DNA of 64,000 nucleotides from Pseudomonas panipatensis (GCF_900099785.1 NZ_FNDS01000005.1:248001-312000); one strand, 5' to 3'; shown: positions 24,652-32,896, counted from the first letter of the stretch. Translations and numbers: made by a program. The notes: a model not told the origin generated them from the letters alone.

Positions 24652-26286
24652 ATGCGCAGCAGGATGTGTGTCTGGTTGGCCGTCTGTCTGGGCCTCTGCT
24701 GGTCGGCGCTGCTGAGCGCGGCCCCGCTGGCGATGGCGGCGGAGAGTGGCAGTGTCGTCGAGGTCGGGCCGGAGTCCGCCGAACTGATGATCGCCAACCG
24801 GAGCATCGCGGTGTTTCGCGCCACCCTCCTGGGCGAGACGCCGGCCGCGCGGGTCAAGGCGGCGCGCGCGGCGATCATCGAGGCCCTGGACGAAAACCAG
24901 GACTTGAAGGTTTCCCTCGATTCCGTCGAGACCAGCTACATGGTGCTGCTGGCCGATCGGCGCGCCTTCATCATCACCCCCAAGGACCTGGCGCCGGAGG
25001 ATGGCTTCGTCGGCCTGGCCGCCGAGCGCGCGGCGGAGCGCTTGCGCCTGGCGCTTACCGAGGCCCAGCAGGCGCGCAGCCTGCGCTTCCTGCTGCTGGC
25101 GGCGGCACTCTCGGCACTGGCCACGGCGATCTACGCGGTGCTCCTGCGCGCGGCCTACTGGACGCGCGGCCGACTGCTGACGCTGCTGCCGAAGCTCATG
25201 CTGCGCCACGCCGGCACGCTGAAGATCGGCCAGACGCCGATGTTCGATACCAGCTTCCTGTACCACTCGGTGCGCCGCTTGCTGGGGCTCATCTACTGGT
25301 TGCTGGTGCTGCTGTTCAGTTACGAATGGCTGAGCTTCGTGCTCTCGCGCTTCCCCTATACGCGACCCTGGGGAGAGGGCCTTAACACCTACCTGCTGAC
25401 GCTGGTGCGCTACCTGGCCGATGGCATCATCGGCGCGATCCCCGGCCTGGCGGTGGCCCTGGCGATCTTCCTCATCGCCCATACCGTCAGCCGTTTCAGC
25501 CAGCGCCTGCTGGAGCGCCTGTCGCGTCCGGGAACCATCAGTTGGCTCAACGATGAGACCCTGCAGCCCACCACGCGGCTGACCTCCCTGGCTATCTGGC
25601 TGTTCGCCGTGGCCATGGCCTATCCCTATCTGCCGGGTTCGGGGACCGATGCCTTCAAGGGCCTGTCGGTCCTGCTCGGCCTGATGATTTCGCTGGGCGC
25701 CTCCAGTGTCGTCGGCCAGGCCGCGGCGGGGCTGATCCTCACCTACACCCGCACGCTGCGCCCCGGTGAATTCGTGCGCATCGGCGAGCACGAGGGCACG
25801 GTGACCGAGATGGGCATGTTCACCACGCGCATCCGCACCGGGTTGGGCGAGGTGCTGACCATCCCCAATGCGATGATCACCGGCAGCGTGACCAAGAACT
25901 ACTCGCGCACCGTCCAGGGCGCCGGCTACATCGTCGATACCACGGTCACCATTGGCTACGACACGCCCTGGCGGCAGGTCGAAGCCATGCTGCTGGAGGC
26001 GGCCCTGCGCACGCCGGGCGTCCTGCCCCGGCCCGTGCCGCAGGTATTCCAGGTCGCGCTTTCGGACTTCTACCCGGAATATCGCCTGGTGGCCCAGGCC
26101 AGCCCCAGCGAGCCGCTGTCGCGCGCGCAACTGCTGAGCATGCTGCACGCCAACATCCAGGACGTGTTCAACGAATACGGCGTACAGATCATGTCGCCGC
26201 ACTACCTGGGCGATCCGCAGCAGGAAAAGTGCGTTCCCAAGGCGCGCTGGTACGCAGCGCCGGCGCAGCCGCCGAAGGAACCCTGA
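24652..26286 (+). CDS. MscS-family mechanosensitive channel
   Basis: 544 residues. A signal-like N-terminus (WLAVCLGLCWSALLSAAPLAMA) precedes a periplasmic segment and about five membrane helices. The pore helix is GLSVLLGLMISLGASSVVGQAAAGLILTYTR in parts, followed by the MscS beta domain RPGEFVRIGEHEGTVTEMG and IPNAMITGSVTKNYSR. The C-terminal cytoplasmic vestibule domain (about 440-530) is complete. It should act as an inner-membrane osmotic release channel. Start 24652 has CGAGGA upstream. A longer frame without a ribosome site exists. Confidence 0.88.
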   Translation: MRSRMCVWLAVCLGLCWSALLSAAPLAMAAESGSVVEVGPESAELMIANRSIAVFRATLLGETPAARVKAARAAIIEALDENQDLKVSLDSVETSYMVLLADRRAFIITPKDLAPEDGFVGLAAERAAERLRLALTEAQQARSLRFLLLAAALSALATAIYAVLLRAAYWTRGRLLTLLPKLMLRHAGTLKIGQTPMFDTSFLYHSVRRLLGLIYWLLVLLFSYEWLSFVLSRFPYTRPWGEGLNTYLLTLVRYLADGIIGAIPGLAVALAIFLIAHTVSRFSQRLLERLSRPGTISWLNDETLQPTTRLTSLAIWLFAVAMAYPYLPGSGTDAFKGLSVLLGLMISLGASSVVGQAAAGLILTYTRTLRPGEFVRIGEHEGTVTEMGMFTTRIRTGLGEVLTIPNAMITGSVTKNYSRTVQGAGYIVDTTVTIGYDTPWRQVEAMLLEAALRTPGVLPRPVPQVFQVALSDFYPEYRLVAQASPSEPLSRAQLLSMLHANIQDVFNEYGVQIMSPHYLGDPQQEKCVPKARWYAAPAQPPKEP

Positions 26287-26293
26287 GGCGCCC

Positions 26294-26719
26294 TCAGCCC
26301 TTGAGTGCCGCCAGGTAGGGAGCCAGGCGCCGACCCATCTCCTCACCCAGTGCCTGCAAGCCGCTCATGGGGCGGATCATGACCTCGAACTCGACGATCT
26401 TGCCGCGCTCGTCGAAGCGGATCAGGTCGATGCCCTTGAGCTGCCGCTCGCCGACCCGCGCGCTGAACTCCAGCACCACGCTGAGGCCATCGGCGCTGGC
26501 CAGCTCGCGGTGGTAGGCGAAGTCCTCGAAGACCTTGCTCACGGTGTTGAGGATCAGCGACACCACCGGCGCGCCCGGATAAGGCGTGTGGGCCATCGGT
26601 GAGCGGAATACCGCCTGGGCGTCGAGCAGTTCGGGCAGCGTGCTCAGGTCGCCCTCGGCGATCAACTGGTGCCAGCGTTGCAGGCTGGCGGCGGCGTTAG
26701 GGTGCAGCGTCAGTGCGGT
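26294..26719 (-). CDS. SnoaL/NTF2-like protein
   Basis: 141 residues with the alpha+beta NTF2-like pattern: ASLQRWHQLIAEGDLSTLPELL, DAQAVFRSPMAHTPYPG, and a C-terminal strand pair KGIDLIRFDERGKIVEFEVMIRPM. The fold is shared by ketosteroid isomerase-like enzymes and many proteins of unknown role; nothing shows a specific substrate. Start 26719 has GAGGAG 6 nt upstream. It converges on the mscS gene with almost no gap. Confidence 0.75.
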   Translation of the reverse strand, partial: TALTLHPNAAASLQRWHQLIAEGDLSTLPELLDAQAVFRSPMAHTPYPGAPVVSLILNTVSKVFEDFAYHRELASADGLSVVLEFSARVGERQLKGIDLIRFDERGKIVEFEVMIRPMSGLQALGEEMGRRLAPYLAALKG

Positions 26720-26936
26720 CATGCTCCGCTCCTCGGGTGGCGTGGCGATCAGCGACACCATAGAGCCCCACCCGCGCGTGGCTCAATGATCGAAAGTGAC
26801 TGAACACTGATCGCCGTGCGCAGCGGGCGCGCCGCCACGGCGATGCGCCGGGTCGCTGGTGCCCTTGGACGTGGATGCACTTAACTGTAGGTCGTAGGAC
26901 ATCGAGAACCCTCCAACCCGGCGGACCGACCGAGGC

Positions 26937-29591
26937 ATGAAAATCCACCAGCTCGACCCTGCTGCCGCGCTCGCCAGCCTGCAAGTCACCGACGCGGGGC
27001 TGACCAGCGGCGAAGCCGTGCGCCGGCAGCAGGAGTTTGGCCGCAATCATCTGCCGCGCCTGAAGCGCACGCCGCTCTGGCTGAAGTTCCTCCGCGAGTT
27101 CACCCACTTCTTCGCCCTGATTCTCTGGGTGGCGGCGGCGCAGGCCTTCTTCGCCGCCTGGCGAGAGCCCGGCGAGGGCATGGCGACCCTGGGCACGGCC
27201 ATCCTGCTGGTGATCCTGATCAACGGCCTGTTCTCCTTCTGGCAGGAGTACCGCGCGGAAACCGCCATCAACGCCCTGCAGCGCCTCCTGCCACACAGCG
27301 TGAAAGCCCTGCGCGACGGGCATACCCAGGTGCTCGATGCCAGCGAGCTGGTCCCCGGCGACATCATCTTCATCCAGGAGGGCGACCAGATACCGGCGGA
27401 CTGCCGGCTGCTCGAAGGCTTCGGCATGCAGGTGAACAACGCCGCGCTCACCGGCGAATCCGTGCCGGCCTCGCGCAGCGCTGAGGCCGACCTGCACTGC
27501 GCGCTGAACCAGGCGCGCAATATCCTCTTCGCCGGCACCAGCCTGGTGACGGGCAATGGCCGCGCGCTGGTCTTCGCCACCGGCGAACACAGCGCCGTCG
27601 GCGTCATCGCCCAACTGACCCAGGCCAGCGGCGGGCAAGCGTCGCCGCTGCAACTGGAAATCCGTCGGCTCAGCCACCTGGTCGCCTGGCTGGCCTGCGC
27701 GCTGGGCGGCGTGTTCTTCCTGATCGGTAGCTGGATCGGCCTGCCGCTTTACGCCAACTTGATGTTCTCCATCGGCGTCATCGTGGCCAACGTCCCCGAG
27801 GGCCTGCTGCCCACCGTCACCCTGTCGCTGGCGATCGCCTCGCAGCGCATGGCCCGGCGCAATGCCCTGGTGCGCCACCTGACGGCGGTGGAAACCCTCG
27901 GCTCGACCAGCGTCATCTGTACCGACAAGACCGGCACCCTGACCCAGAACCGCATGTCGGTGCGCGCGCTGTACCTGGACGGCGCACTCATCGAGCCGAC
28001 GCAACTGCCCGGCGATCACCTGCTGCGCGAGATTCTCGGCCGCTGCCACGACCTCAAGCGCGGGCGTGAGGCTTGGCTCGGCGATCCGATGGAAGTCGCC
28101 CTGGTCGGCCTGGCCGAGGGCAACGGCCCCTTGAGCGAGAGCCGGCGTCTGCAGGAGCAGCCGTTCGACACGCAGCGCAAGCGCATGGCGGTGCTGCAGG
28201 ACACCGCGCAGGGCCCCAGGGTCTACGTCAAGGGCGCCCTGGAAAGCGTGTTGCCGCTGTGCCGCCAGCAGTGGAGCGGCGGCGCCGCGCAGGCGCTCGA
28301 TGACGCCGCTCGCCAGGCCATCCTGGCCGCCCACGACGCCCTGGCCGAGCGCGGCTTGCGCATCCTTGCGCTGGCCTGGCGTCCGGCACGGGGCGACGAG
28401 AGCAGCGACAGCCTCGACCGCAACCTGCGCTTCGCCGGCCTGGTCGGGCTGGAAGACCCGCCGCGCGCGGAGGTCCCGGAAGCCATCCGCCAGTGCCGCA
28501 GCGCCGGCATCCGCGTGATCATGGTCACCGGCGACCATGCGCGTACCGCCTGCGCCATCGGCCGGGAAATCGGCCTGCTGAGCGCGGCGCCGCCGACGGT
28601 GATCAGCGGCGAGCAACTGGGGCATCTCAGCGACATCCAACTGCAACTGGCCCTCGACCAGCCGGACATCGTTTTCGCCCGCGTGGCCGCGGAGCAGAAG
28701 ATGCGCATCGTCAGGGTGCTGCAAAGCAAGAAGCAGGTGGTCGCGGTGACCGGCGACGGGGTGAACGATGCGCCGGCGCTGAAACAGGCGAACATCGGCA
28801 TCGCCATGGGCCTCAGCGGCACCGATGCGGCGCGCGAATCGGCCGACCTGATCCTGCTCGACGACAACTTCGCCAGCATCGTCGCCGCGGTCGAGGAAGG
28901 CCGCGCGGTCTTCGCCAACCTGCGCAAATTCCTCACCTACATCCTCACCTCGAACATTCCCGAACTGGTGCCCTACCTGGCCTTCGTGCTGCTGCGCATC
29001 CCGCTGCCGCTGACGGTCATCCAGATGCTGGCCGTGGACCTGGGGACGAACATCTTCCCGGCACTGGCCCTGGGCGCCGAGAAACCCGGCGCCGACATCA
29101 TGCAGCAGGCGCCGCGGCAGCATGACGAACGCCTGCTGAACAGCGCCCTGATCGTCCGCGCCTACTGTTTCCTCGGCCTGCTGGAAGCCGCCGCCGCCCT
29201 CACCGCGTTCTTCTTCGTCCTCGCCCAGGGGCACTGGCAGTACGGCACCGCCCTGGCCAGCAACGACCCGCTGTACCTGAGCGCGACCTCGGCCTGCTTC
29301 GCCTCCATCGTGGTCACCCAGGTGGTCAACGTCTTCCTCTGCCGCCACCCCCGCCGCCCCTCCTTCGGCGCCGGCTTCACCAGCAACCCCATGCTGTTCT
29401 GCGCCATCGGCGTGGAACTGAGCCTGCTGGCCTTCGTGCTCTACACCCCCTGGGGCAACCTACTCTTCGCCACCCACCCCTTGCCCGCCTCGGTATGGCC
29501 CGTGGCGATTGCCTGCGCACTGGCCATGCTGCTGCTCGAAGAAACGCGCAAAGGATTGGTACGCCGCTGGGACGCGGCCGGGACGGTGTAG
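26937..29591 (+). CDS. P-type cation-transporting ATPase (P2 type)
   Basis: 884 residues with the full P2 ATPase plan. An N-terminal cation_ATPase_N segment is followed by membrane helices M1-M2, the A-domain TGES loop (ALTGESVP), and M4 with the sequence ANVPEGLLPTV. The phosphorylation motif is DKTGTLT (near residue 328); then comes the N-domain, the hinge MVTGDHARTACAIG and TGDGVNDAPALKQANIGIAMG, and six C-terminal helices. The M4 PEGLL sequence and RMARRNALVRHLTAVETLGS resemble the P2C (Na/K-type) group more than the PEGLP of calcium pumps. The transported ion is not determined. Confidence 0.9.
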   Translation: MKIHQLDPAAALASLQVTDAGLTSGEAVRRQQEFGRNHLPRLKRTPLWLKFLREFTHFFALILWVAAAQAFFAAWREPGEGMATLGTAILLVILINGLFSFWQEYRAETAINALQRLLPHSVKALRDGHTQVLDASELVPGDIIFIQEGDQIPADCRLLEGFGMQVNNAALTGESVPASRSAEADLHCALNQARNILFAGTSLVTGNGRALVFATGEHSAVGVIAQLTQASGGQASPLQLEIRRLSHLVAWLACALGGVFFLIGSWIGLPLYANLMFSIGVIVANVPEGLLPTVTLSLAIASQRMARRNALVRHLTAVETLGSTSVICTDKTGTLTQNRMSVRALYLDGALIEPTQLPGDHLLREILGRCHDLKRGREAWLGDPMEVALVGLAEGNGPLSESRRLQEQPFDTQRKRMAVLQDTAQGPRVYVKGALESVLPLCRQQWSGGAAQALDDAARQAILAAHDALAERGLRILALAWRPARGDESSDSLDRNLRFAGLVGLEDPPRAEVPEAIRQCRSAGIRVIMVTGDHARTACAIGREIGLLSAAPPTVISGEQLGHLSDIQLQLALDQPDIVFARVAAEQKMRIVRVLQSKKQVVAVTGDGVNDAPALKQANIGIAMGLSGTDAARESADLILLDDNFASIVAAVEEGRAVFANLRKFLTYILTSNIPELVPYLAFVLLRIPLPLTVIQMLAVDLGTNIFPALALGAEKPGADIMQQAPRQHDERLLNSALIVRAYCFLGLLEAAAALTAFFFVLAQGHWQYGTALASNDPLYLSATSACFASIVVTQVVNVFLCRHPRRPSFGAGFTSNPMLFCAIGVELSLLAFVLYTPWGNLLFATHPLPASVWPVAIACALAMLLLEETRKGLVRRWDAAGTV

Positions 29592-29622
29592 TGGGGCAGG
29601 GGGTTTGCGCGGAGAAAAGAAA

Positions 29623-29657
29623 AAGCCCCTGAAATTCGCTAGGAAAATCAGGGGCTT
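29623..29657 (-). terminator. ssrA transcription terminator (detached from the gene body)
   Basis: On the minus strand the CCA end of ssrA (29670) is followed after 12 nt by AGCCCCTGA, a 15-nt loop, TCAGGGGCT and a T-rich run. On the plus strand the same hairpin may also stop the ATPase transcript. Confidence 0.75.
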
Positions 29658-29669
29658 ATCTTTTACGTT

Positions 29670-29695
29670 TGGTGGAGCCGGGGGGATTTGAACCC
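29670..29695 (-). other. ssrA: attL: 3'-terminal fragment of the tmRNA gene ssrA
   Basis: Read on the minus strand it gives the T-loop GGGTTCAAATCCC and the acceptor CGGCTCCACCA, which is the 3' end of Pseudomonas tmRNA. The expected T-stem bases upstream (GGGG) are not found; beyond 29695 the sequence is unrelated and breaks the stem. No tmRNA body lies in the window. The int gene and cargo lie on the side where the gene body should be. This is therefore the left attachment site, with the ssrA body expected beyond the right prophage end. Confidence 0.8.
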
Positions 29696-29752
29696 GCAGC
29701 GGAACCAGTAACGACGCGCCATTCGGCGCCGAAGCTGGCATAAAGCTGCCAT

Positions 29753-30808
29753 TTAGTACCGTCTGTGAGCTTTCGCTATTACGCCTACAGGTTCGGAGCG
29801 CTGGTCTAATACCAAGGCCAGCCTGATGTTTTTCTTAAAGACCTGCCCCAAGCTTATAAGTGAGTCATCTTCAGAAAGATTGGTGAAGCACCCTGCCGCG
29901 CCGGTGTGAGCAATCGCTGAAGCTAAAGTGTGCTCTGTTAAGTCAATCATCCCTCCGTGAAGGTTATCCGCAATAAATTGGGCGACAAAGTCCCAATCAA
30001 TGATTGCCTTCGGTGCGCCGTTATCATCCTCAGCGAGTAGGAAGCTCTTTGTCCTTAAATGCTGCATTGCCTCTTCAAGACTTACTCTGTCCTTGACGCG
30101 TGCGAAGCTATTGTCGCACCGGTCTTTCACTGCAGGGCCCGTGCCACCATTTATGTTTGGGTATGTGCGGAGTATTTGCGGTACTGTGGAGTGGCATTTA
30201 AGCCAGTCGGCAGCATCGTGAGACCTATAGCTAACTACGTCCAGTATAGTTTGATGCTCTTGGCTGCAATTGAGCGAAAGGATCTGCTCGTGGTGAGCGA
30301 TACGGTTGCGGACCCAGTTCATTCGTGAAATAACAGGATGGAATGAGGCGCGCGTAAGAGTAGGGTTGTTGGGGAAAAGCTTTCGCATCCTCGTTTGCCA
30401 GATGCTTCGGTCATATTCTGGTCTGAACAAATTTGACCAAAAGTCAAAGCTTATTCTGGATATCAATGTGTCCTTGCTTGCTGCTGGGAAACGACTAACT
30501 ACGCTTTGGAGTGAGTTGTGGCTTTCCGGATTTAGGAGCCCAAGGAAAGAGCCGTCTATATGCCAGTCGATGGTGAACTCAGAGCTAAAAACATCATCGA
30601 TCGCATTTCTGATAACTATCTCTAGTATGTGCAGTGGAAATAGAAATGACTTCGCTAGCCTAGCGTTGTAGAGGTAGAGTTGGAAAGCGTGGCTTCTGTT
30701 GTGTCCAGAGCGCTGGAAATATACCCAAAATCTCTTTGGGGATAGCTCCGCCTCAAGAGAACTCATAGATTGATTTGTGTAGGAGAAAGGCGCTTGACAC
30801 TCTGCCAT
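29753..30808 (-). CDS. Abi-like HEPN protein fused to a CBS-domain pair (candidate defence gene)
   Basis: About 351 residues from the ATG at 30808; a longer frame begins with TTG at 30865 and a shorter one at 30766, and none has a clear ribosome site. The N-terminal 215 residues match the Abi-like family: LSPKRFWVYFQRSGHNRSHA, NARLAKSFLFPLHILEIVIRNAI, SFDFWSNLFRPEYD. The HEPN ribonuclease motif R-N-R-I-A-H is at about 167-172. Residues about 236-281 and 306-351 look like two CBS motifs (VSLEEAMQHL...AIIDWDFVAQFI and LALVLDQRSEPVGVIAK). The gene is AT-richer than its neighbours and sits between attL and int, a common place for cargo. Nucleotide-gated RNase activity against other phages is inferred. 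Confidence 0.8.
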   Translation of the reverse strand: MAECQAPFSYTNQSMSSLEAELSPKRFWVYFQRSGHNRSHAFQLYLYNARLAKSFLFPLHILEIVIRNAIDDVFSSEFTIDWHIDGSFLGLLNPESHNSLQSVVSRFPAASKDTLISRISFDFWSNLFRPEYDRSIWQTRMRKLFPNNPTLTRASFHPVISRMNWVRNRIAHHEQILSLNCSQEHQTILDVVSYRSHDAADWLKCHSTVPQILRTYPNINGGTGPAVKDRCDNSFARVKDRVSLEEAMQHLRTKSFLLAEDDNGAPKAIIDWDFVAQFIADNLHGGMIDLTEHTLASAIAHTGAAGCFTNLSEDDSLISLGQVFKKNIRLALVLDQRSEPVGVIAKAHRRY

Positions 30809-30821
30809 GCTTGTGTAGAAT
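30794..30821 (+). promoter_or_regulatory. Strong sigma70-like promoter antisense to the HEPN-CBS start
   Basis: TTGACA, 16-bp spacer, TAGAAT. It points right, away from the HEPN-CBS gene and overlapping its 5' end. A terminator follows about 100 bp later. The -35 box lies in a 9-bp inverted repeat (GCGCTTGAC at 30790, GTCAAGCGC at 30861). Confidence 0.5.
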
Positions 30822-30890
30822 CCGTCGTCACTAGCAGCTGAATATGCCCCTCTGACGCAAGTCAAGCGCTACAGCACTAGACATACAGAG

Positions 30891-30930
30891 CCCCGGGACT
30901 AGCGAAAGCTTCTCCCGGGGTTTCGCTTTT
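30891..30930 (+). terminator. Intrinsic terminator between the HEPN-CBS gene and int
   Basis: CCCCGGGA and TCCCGGGG form an 8-bp stem with a 14-nt loop, followed by TTTCGCTTTT on the plus strand. It could end a ~100-nt transcript from the promoter at 30794, and would lie after the int stop on the other strand. Confidence 0.65.
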
Positions 30931-30957
30931 AGGGGGGGAAGATCAGACGATCTTACC

Positions 30958-32157
30958 TTAGTGGGACGGTGTGAGGCGATCTTTGCGGACTTGTTCATCT
31001 GAGGTCGCGGTGCTCGTCGGCGTCCAGATCGCTTCCGCCTTTGATCCTGCCAAAGAGTCGGCAGTTGGCATCCACCTTCCGTAGACTCGAGCGATCATCG
31101 TCCAATCGCTATGCCCCATCTGCTGAGCCACCCACATTGGATGCTCGCCAGCCGATAGCATCATCGAAGCATAGGTGTGCCTCGTCTGGTACGGGCGGCG
31201 ATAACGCACTCCAGCCTTCTTCAGCGCGTACACCCAGAGCGTCTTCCTGATCGGGCCGTCACCGGCCCAGCGCTCTCCCGTCCTCGGGTTCTGGAATACT
31301 TCGAGGTTCGCCAGGTAGGTGAACGTCTTCTGCACCTTCAGTGCTTCCATGGCAGGGCCAAGCAGCTTGATGCTCCTTCGGCCTGAGGTCGTCTTGGTAA
31401 CCTCTGCTTTGCCCTTGGCTGCCTGGGTGATTGCCCGAGTGACGTGCACCTCGCCGCGAAGCCAGTCGATATCTCCCCACTCGAGGCCGACGAGCTCGCT
31501 GGTCCGCATCCCTGTCCATAGCGCGAACTGCACCAGGTTCCGGCCCTGGCCCTCAAGAGCGCCAAGGATCGCCTGCTGCTCCTCCGGCGAGAACGGGTCG
31601 ACGTCGTCGTCCTTCACCTCGCCCTTCCTTGCATAGGTCCACCCTGCGAGTGGGTTGCTTTCGATCAACTCCTCCTCCATCGCATCGCTGAGCGCAGAGC
31701 GGAGGCAGCTCTGGATGTTGCTGAGCGTCTTGTTGCTGATCTGCAGGGTGTCCAGCCAATCCTTCACGGCTTTCCGCTTCAGATCGACCACCATGACGGG
31801 GCCAAGGGCGGGTACAAGGCGCAGCTCGACGATTTTCCTATAACCGTCGAATGTGCTGCTGGAAACGTGCTTGCGCTTCGACTCGAGCCATCGCCCGAGG
31901 AAGCCGGCAACCGTTTCCCGGGAGGCCTCCGGCGCGAACTTTGCCGCGCGCGGAGAGCCAGGGAATGTCACCGAGTAGTCGAATGTGCCGTTGGCGATGG
32001 CGTGCTCGATTGCGGCCTTGTGCTGTTCCGCCCGCTTCAGGTTAGTGGCGGTGGGCTTGAGCGCGATCCGTTCCCGACAACGGACGCCGCGGTACATGAA
32101 CGTGATTTCAATACTGGAGTCCGAGACCGCCCTGACTCCCCGCCCATCTCTACCCAT
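30958..32157 (-). CDS. int: Phage integrase (tyrosine recombinase)
   Basis: 399 residues. An Arm-binding N-terminal domain (DUF3596-like, about 1-75) precedes a core-binding SAM-like domain (about 80-170) and the catalytic domain (about 190-365). The catalytic residues are Arg218 (TGMRTSE), Lys255, Arg326 in PYQTRHT (the usual His is Tyr323, common in this subgroup), His349 (MGHSD) and the nucleophile Tyr359 (ARVYGRW). The start at 32157 has GAGGGG 8 nt upstream and lies inside xis in another frame. Its gene is next to attL, so this enzyme should integrate the phage into ssrA. Confidence 0.93.
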   Translation of the reverse strand: MGRDGRGVRAVSDSSIEITFMYRGVRCRERIALKPTATNLKRAEQHKAAIEHAIANGTFDYSVTFPGSPRAAKFAPEASRETVAGFLGRWLESKRKHVSSSTFDGYRKIVELRLVPALGPVMVVDLKRKAVKDWLDTLQISNKTLSNIQSCLRSALSDAMEEELIESNPLAGWTYARKGEVKDDDVDPFSPEEQQAILGALEGQGRNLVQFALWTGMRTSELVGLEWGDIDWLRGEVHVTRAITQAAKGKAEVTKTTSGRRSIKLLGPAMEALKVQKTFTYLANLEVFQNPRTGERWAGDGPIRKTLWVYALKKAGVRYRRPYQTRHTYASMMLSAGEHPMWVAQQMGHSDWTMIARVYGRWMPTADSLAGSKAEAIWTPTSTATSDEQVRKDRLTPSH

Positions 32158-32312
32158 GATTCGTACCCCTCAACGTCGATCAATGTTCGCCCGTCCGGCG
32201 CCTTGATCCAGATTTCTCCGAGCAGCCACACTCCGTCGCGGATTTTCGACCTGATGGCATCCTCGGTGTAGCCAGACTCCATGGCGAACTTCCTGACTGT
32301 CATGTAGCGCAT
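32037..32312 (-). CDS. xis: Excisionase-like small DNA-binding protein
   Basis: 91 residues. The first 55 have a winged-helix excisionase look: MRYMTVRKFAMESGYTEDAI, then RSKIRDGVWLLGEIWIKAPDG and a final YESWVE. The C-terminal 35 residues are low-complexity and overlap the int start in another frame. It is directly upstream of int on the same strand, the usual xis place. It probably binds attL/attR to direct excision. Confidence 0.7.
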   Translation of the reverse strand: MRYMTVRKFAMESGYTEDAIRSKIRDGVWLLGEIWIKAPDGRTLIDVEGYESWVEMGGESGRSRTPVLKSRSCTAASVVGNGSRSSPPPLT

Positions 32313-32315
32313 CTG

Positions 32316-32573
32316 TTACCCCTGGTCGTGGCGCGCCACGTTTTTCCGTTGTGCGTTTTCGTGGCGCACCTCGGAGCACTCCACCACCTTGATGCGCAGG
32401 TCCATGCCGCAGGCGCCGGCCAGGCGCACCAGGTCGTTGATGGTGCTGCGCTCGTTCTGCAGGGCGGTGCCCAGGTCCATCAAACGCGCGCCGAGGGTGT
32501 AGAACGGGCTGGGGTTAGCCGGCTGCGGCGCGCTCGGGTTCGCGCTGGCCGGCACGTGTGCGGTCAAGGTCAT
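32316..32573 (-). CDS. Hypothetical phage protein upstream of xis
   Basis: 85 residues with a Pro/Ala-rich N-terminus and a helical core (FYTLGARLMDLGTALQNERS, then LVRLAGACGMDLRIKVVE). GAGG precedes the ATG. It lies 3 bp before xis and 10 bp after csrA in a tight leftward operon. No function is recognised. Confidence 0.65.
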   Translation of the reverse strand: MTLTAHVPASANPSAPQPANPSPFYTLGARLMDLGTALQNERSTINDLVRLAGACGMDLRIKVVECSEVRHENAQRKNVARHDQG

Positions 32574-32583
32574 AGGATGAACC

Positions 32584-32781
32584 TCAGAGTGCGGGCTGAG
32601 CTGCCGGCTTCTGGTGCTGCTCGGCCTGGATGCGTTGGTAGATCTCCTCGCGGTGCACTTCGACGTCGGCCGGGGCCTTCACGCCGATGCGCACCTGGTT
32701 GCCCTTGACGCCCAGCACGACGACCTCGATGTCGTCGCCGATCTTCAGCTTCTCGCCGGGCTTTCTCGTCAAAATCAGCAT
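32584..32781 (-). CDS. csrA: Phage-encoded CsrA/RsmA-type RNA-binding regulator
   Basis: 65 residues with the complete CsrA core: [37 protein letters not shown], and [13 protein letters not shown]. The key RNA-contact residues L4, R6 and the VHREEIY arginine are present. AAGGAG lies 7 nt before the ATG at 32781. CsrA/RsmA dimers bind GGA motifs in mRNA leaders and block or promote translation. The chromosome has its own rsmA outside this window. The phage copy could reset host post-transcriptional control or regulate the phage's own leftward operon. Confidence 0.92.
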   Translation of the reverse strand: MLILTRKPGEKLKIGDDIEVVVLGVKGNQVRIGVKAPADVEVHREEIYQRIQAEQHQKPAAQPAL

Positions 32782-32896
32782 GTGAATCTCCTTTTTCAGG
32801 CAAGCCGAGGACTTGCCGCGATTGATGGCTTTCGCAAAACTCGGTTGGTTTCCACTGCGCAACCGACTCAAACGAAGCGGCTGTACACTGGATTTC

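Noticed and set aside
26697-29348. An 883-codon open frame antisense to the P-type ATPase gene
   Set aside because: It is a high-GC shadow: the product is Ala/Gly/Gln/His-rich without domains, while the opposite strand has every P-type ATPase motif.
29460-29741. A leftward 93-codon frame over the ssrA 3' end
   Set aside because: It reads through the tmRNA fragment and its terminator; no ribosome site and no protein-like sequence.
29670-29760. A complete tRNA gene at the prophage edge
   Set aside because: Only the T-loop and acceptor end are present; no anticodon or D-arm follows, and the 3' end fits tmRNA.
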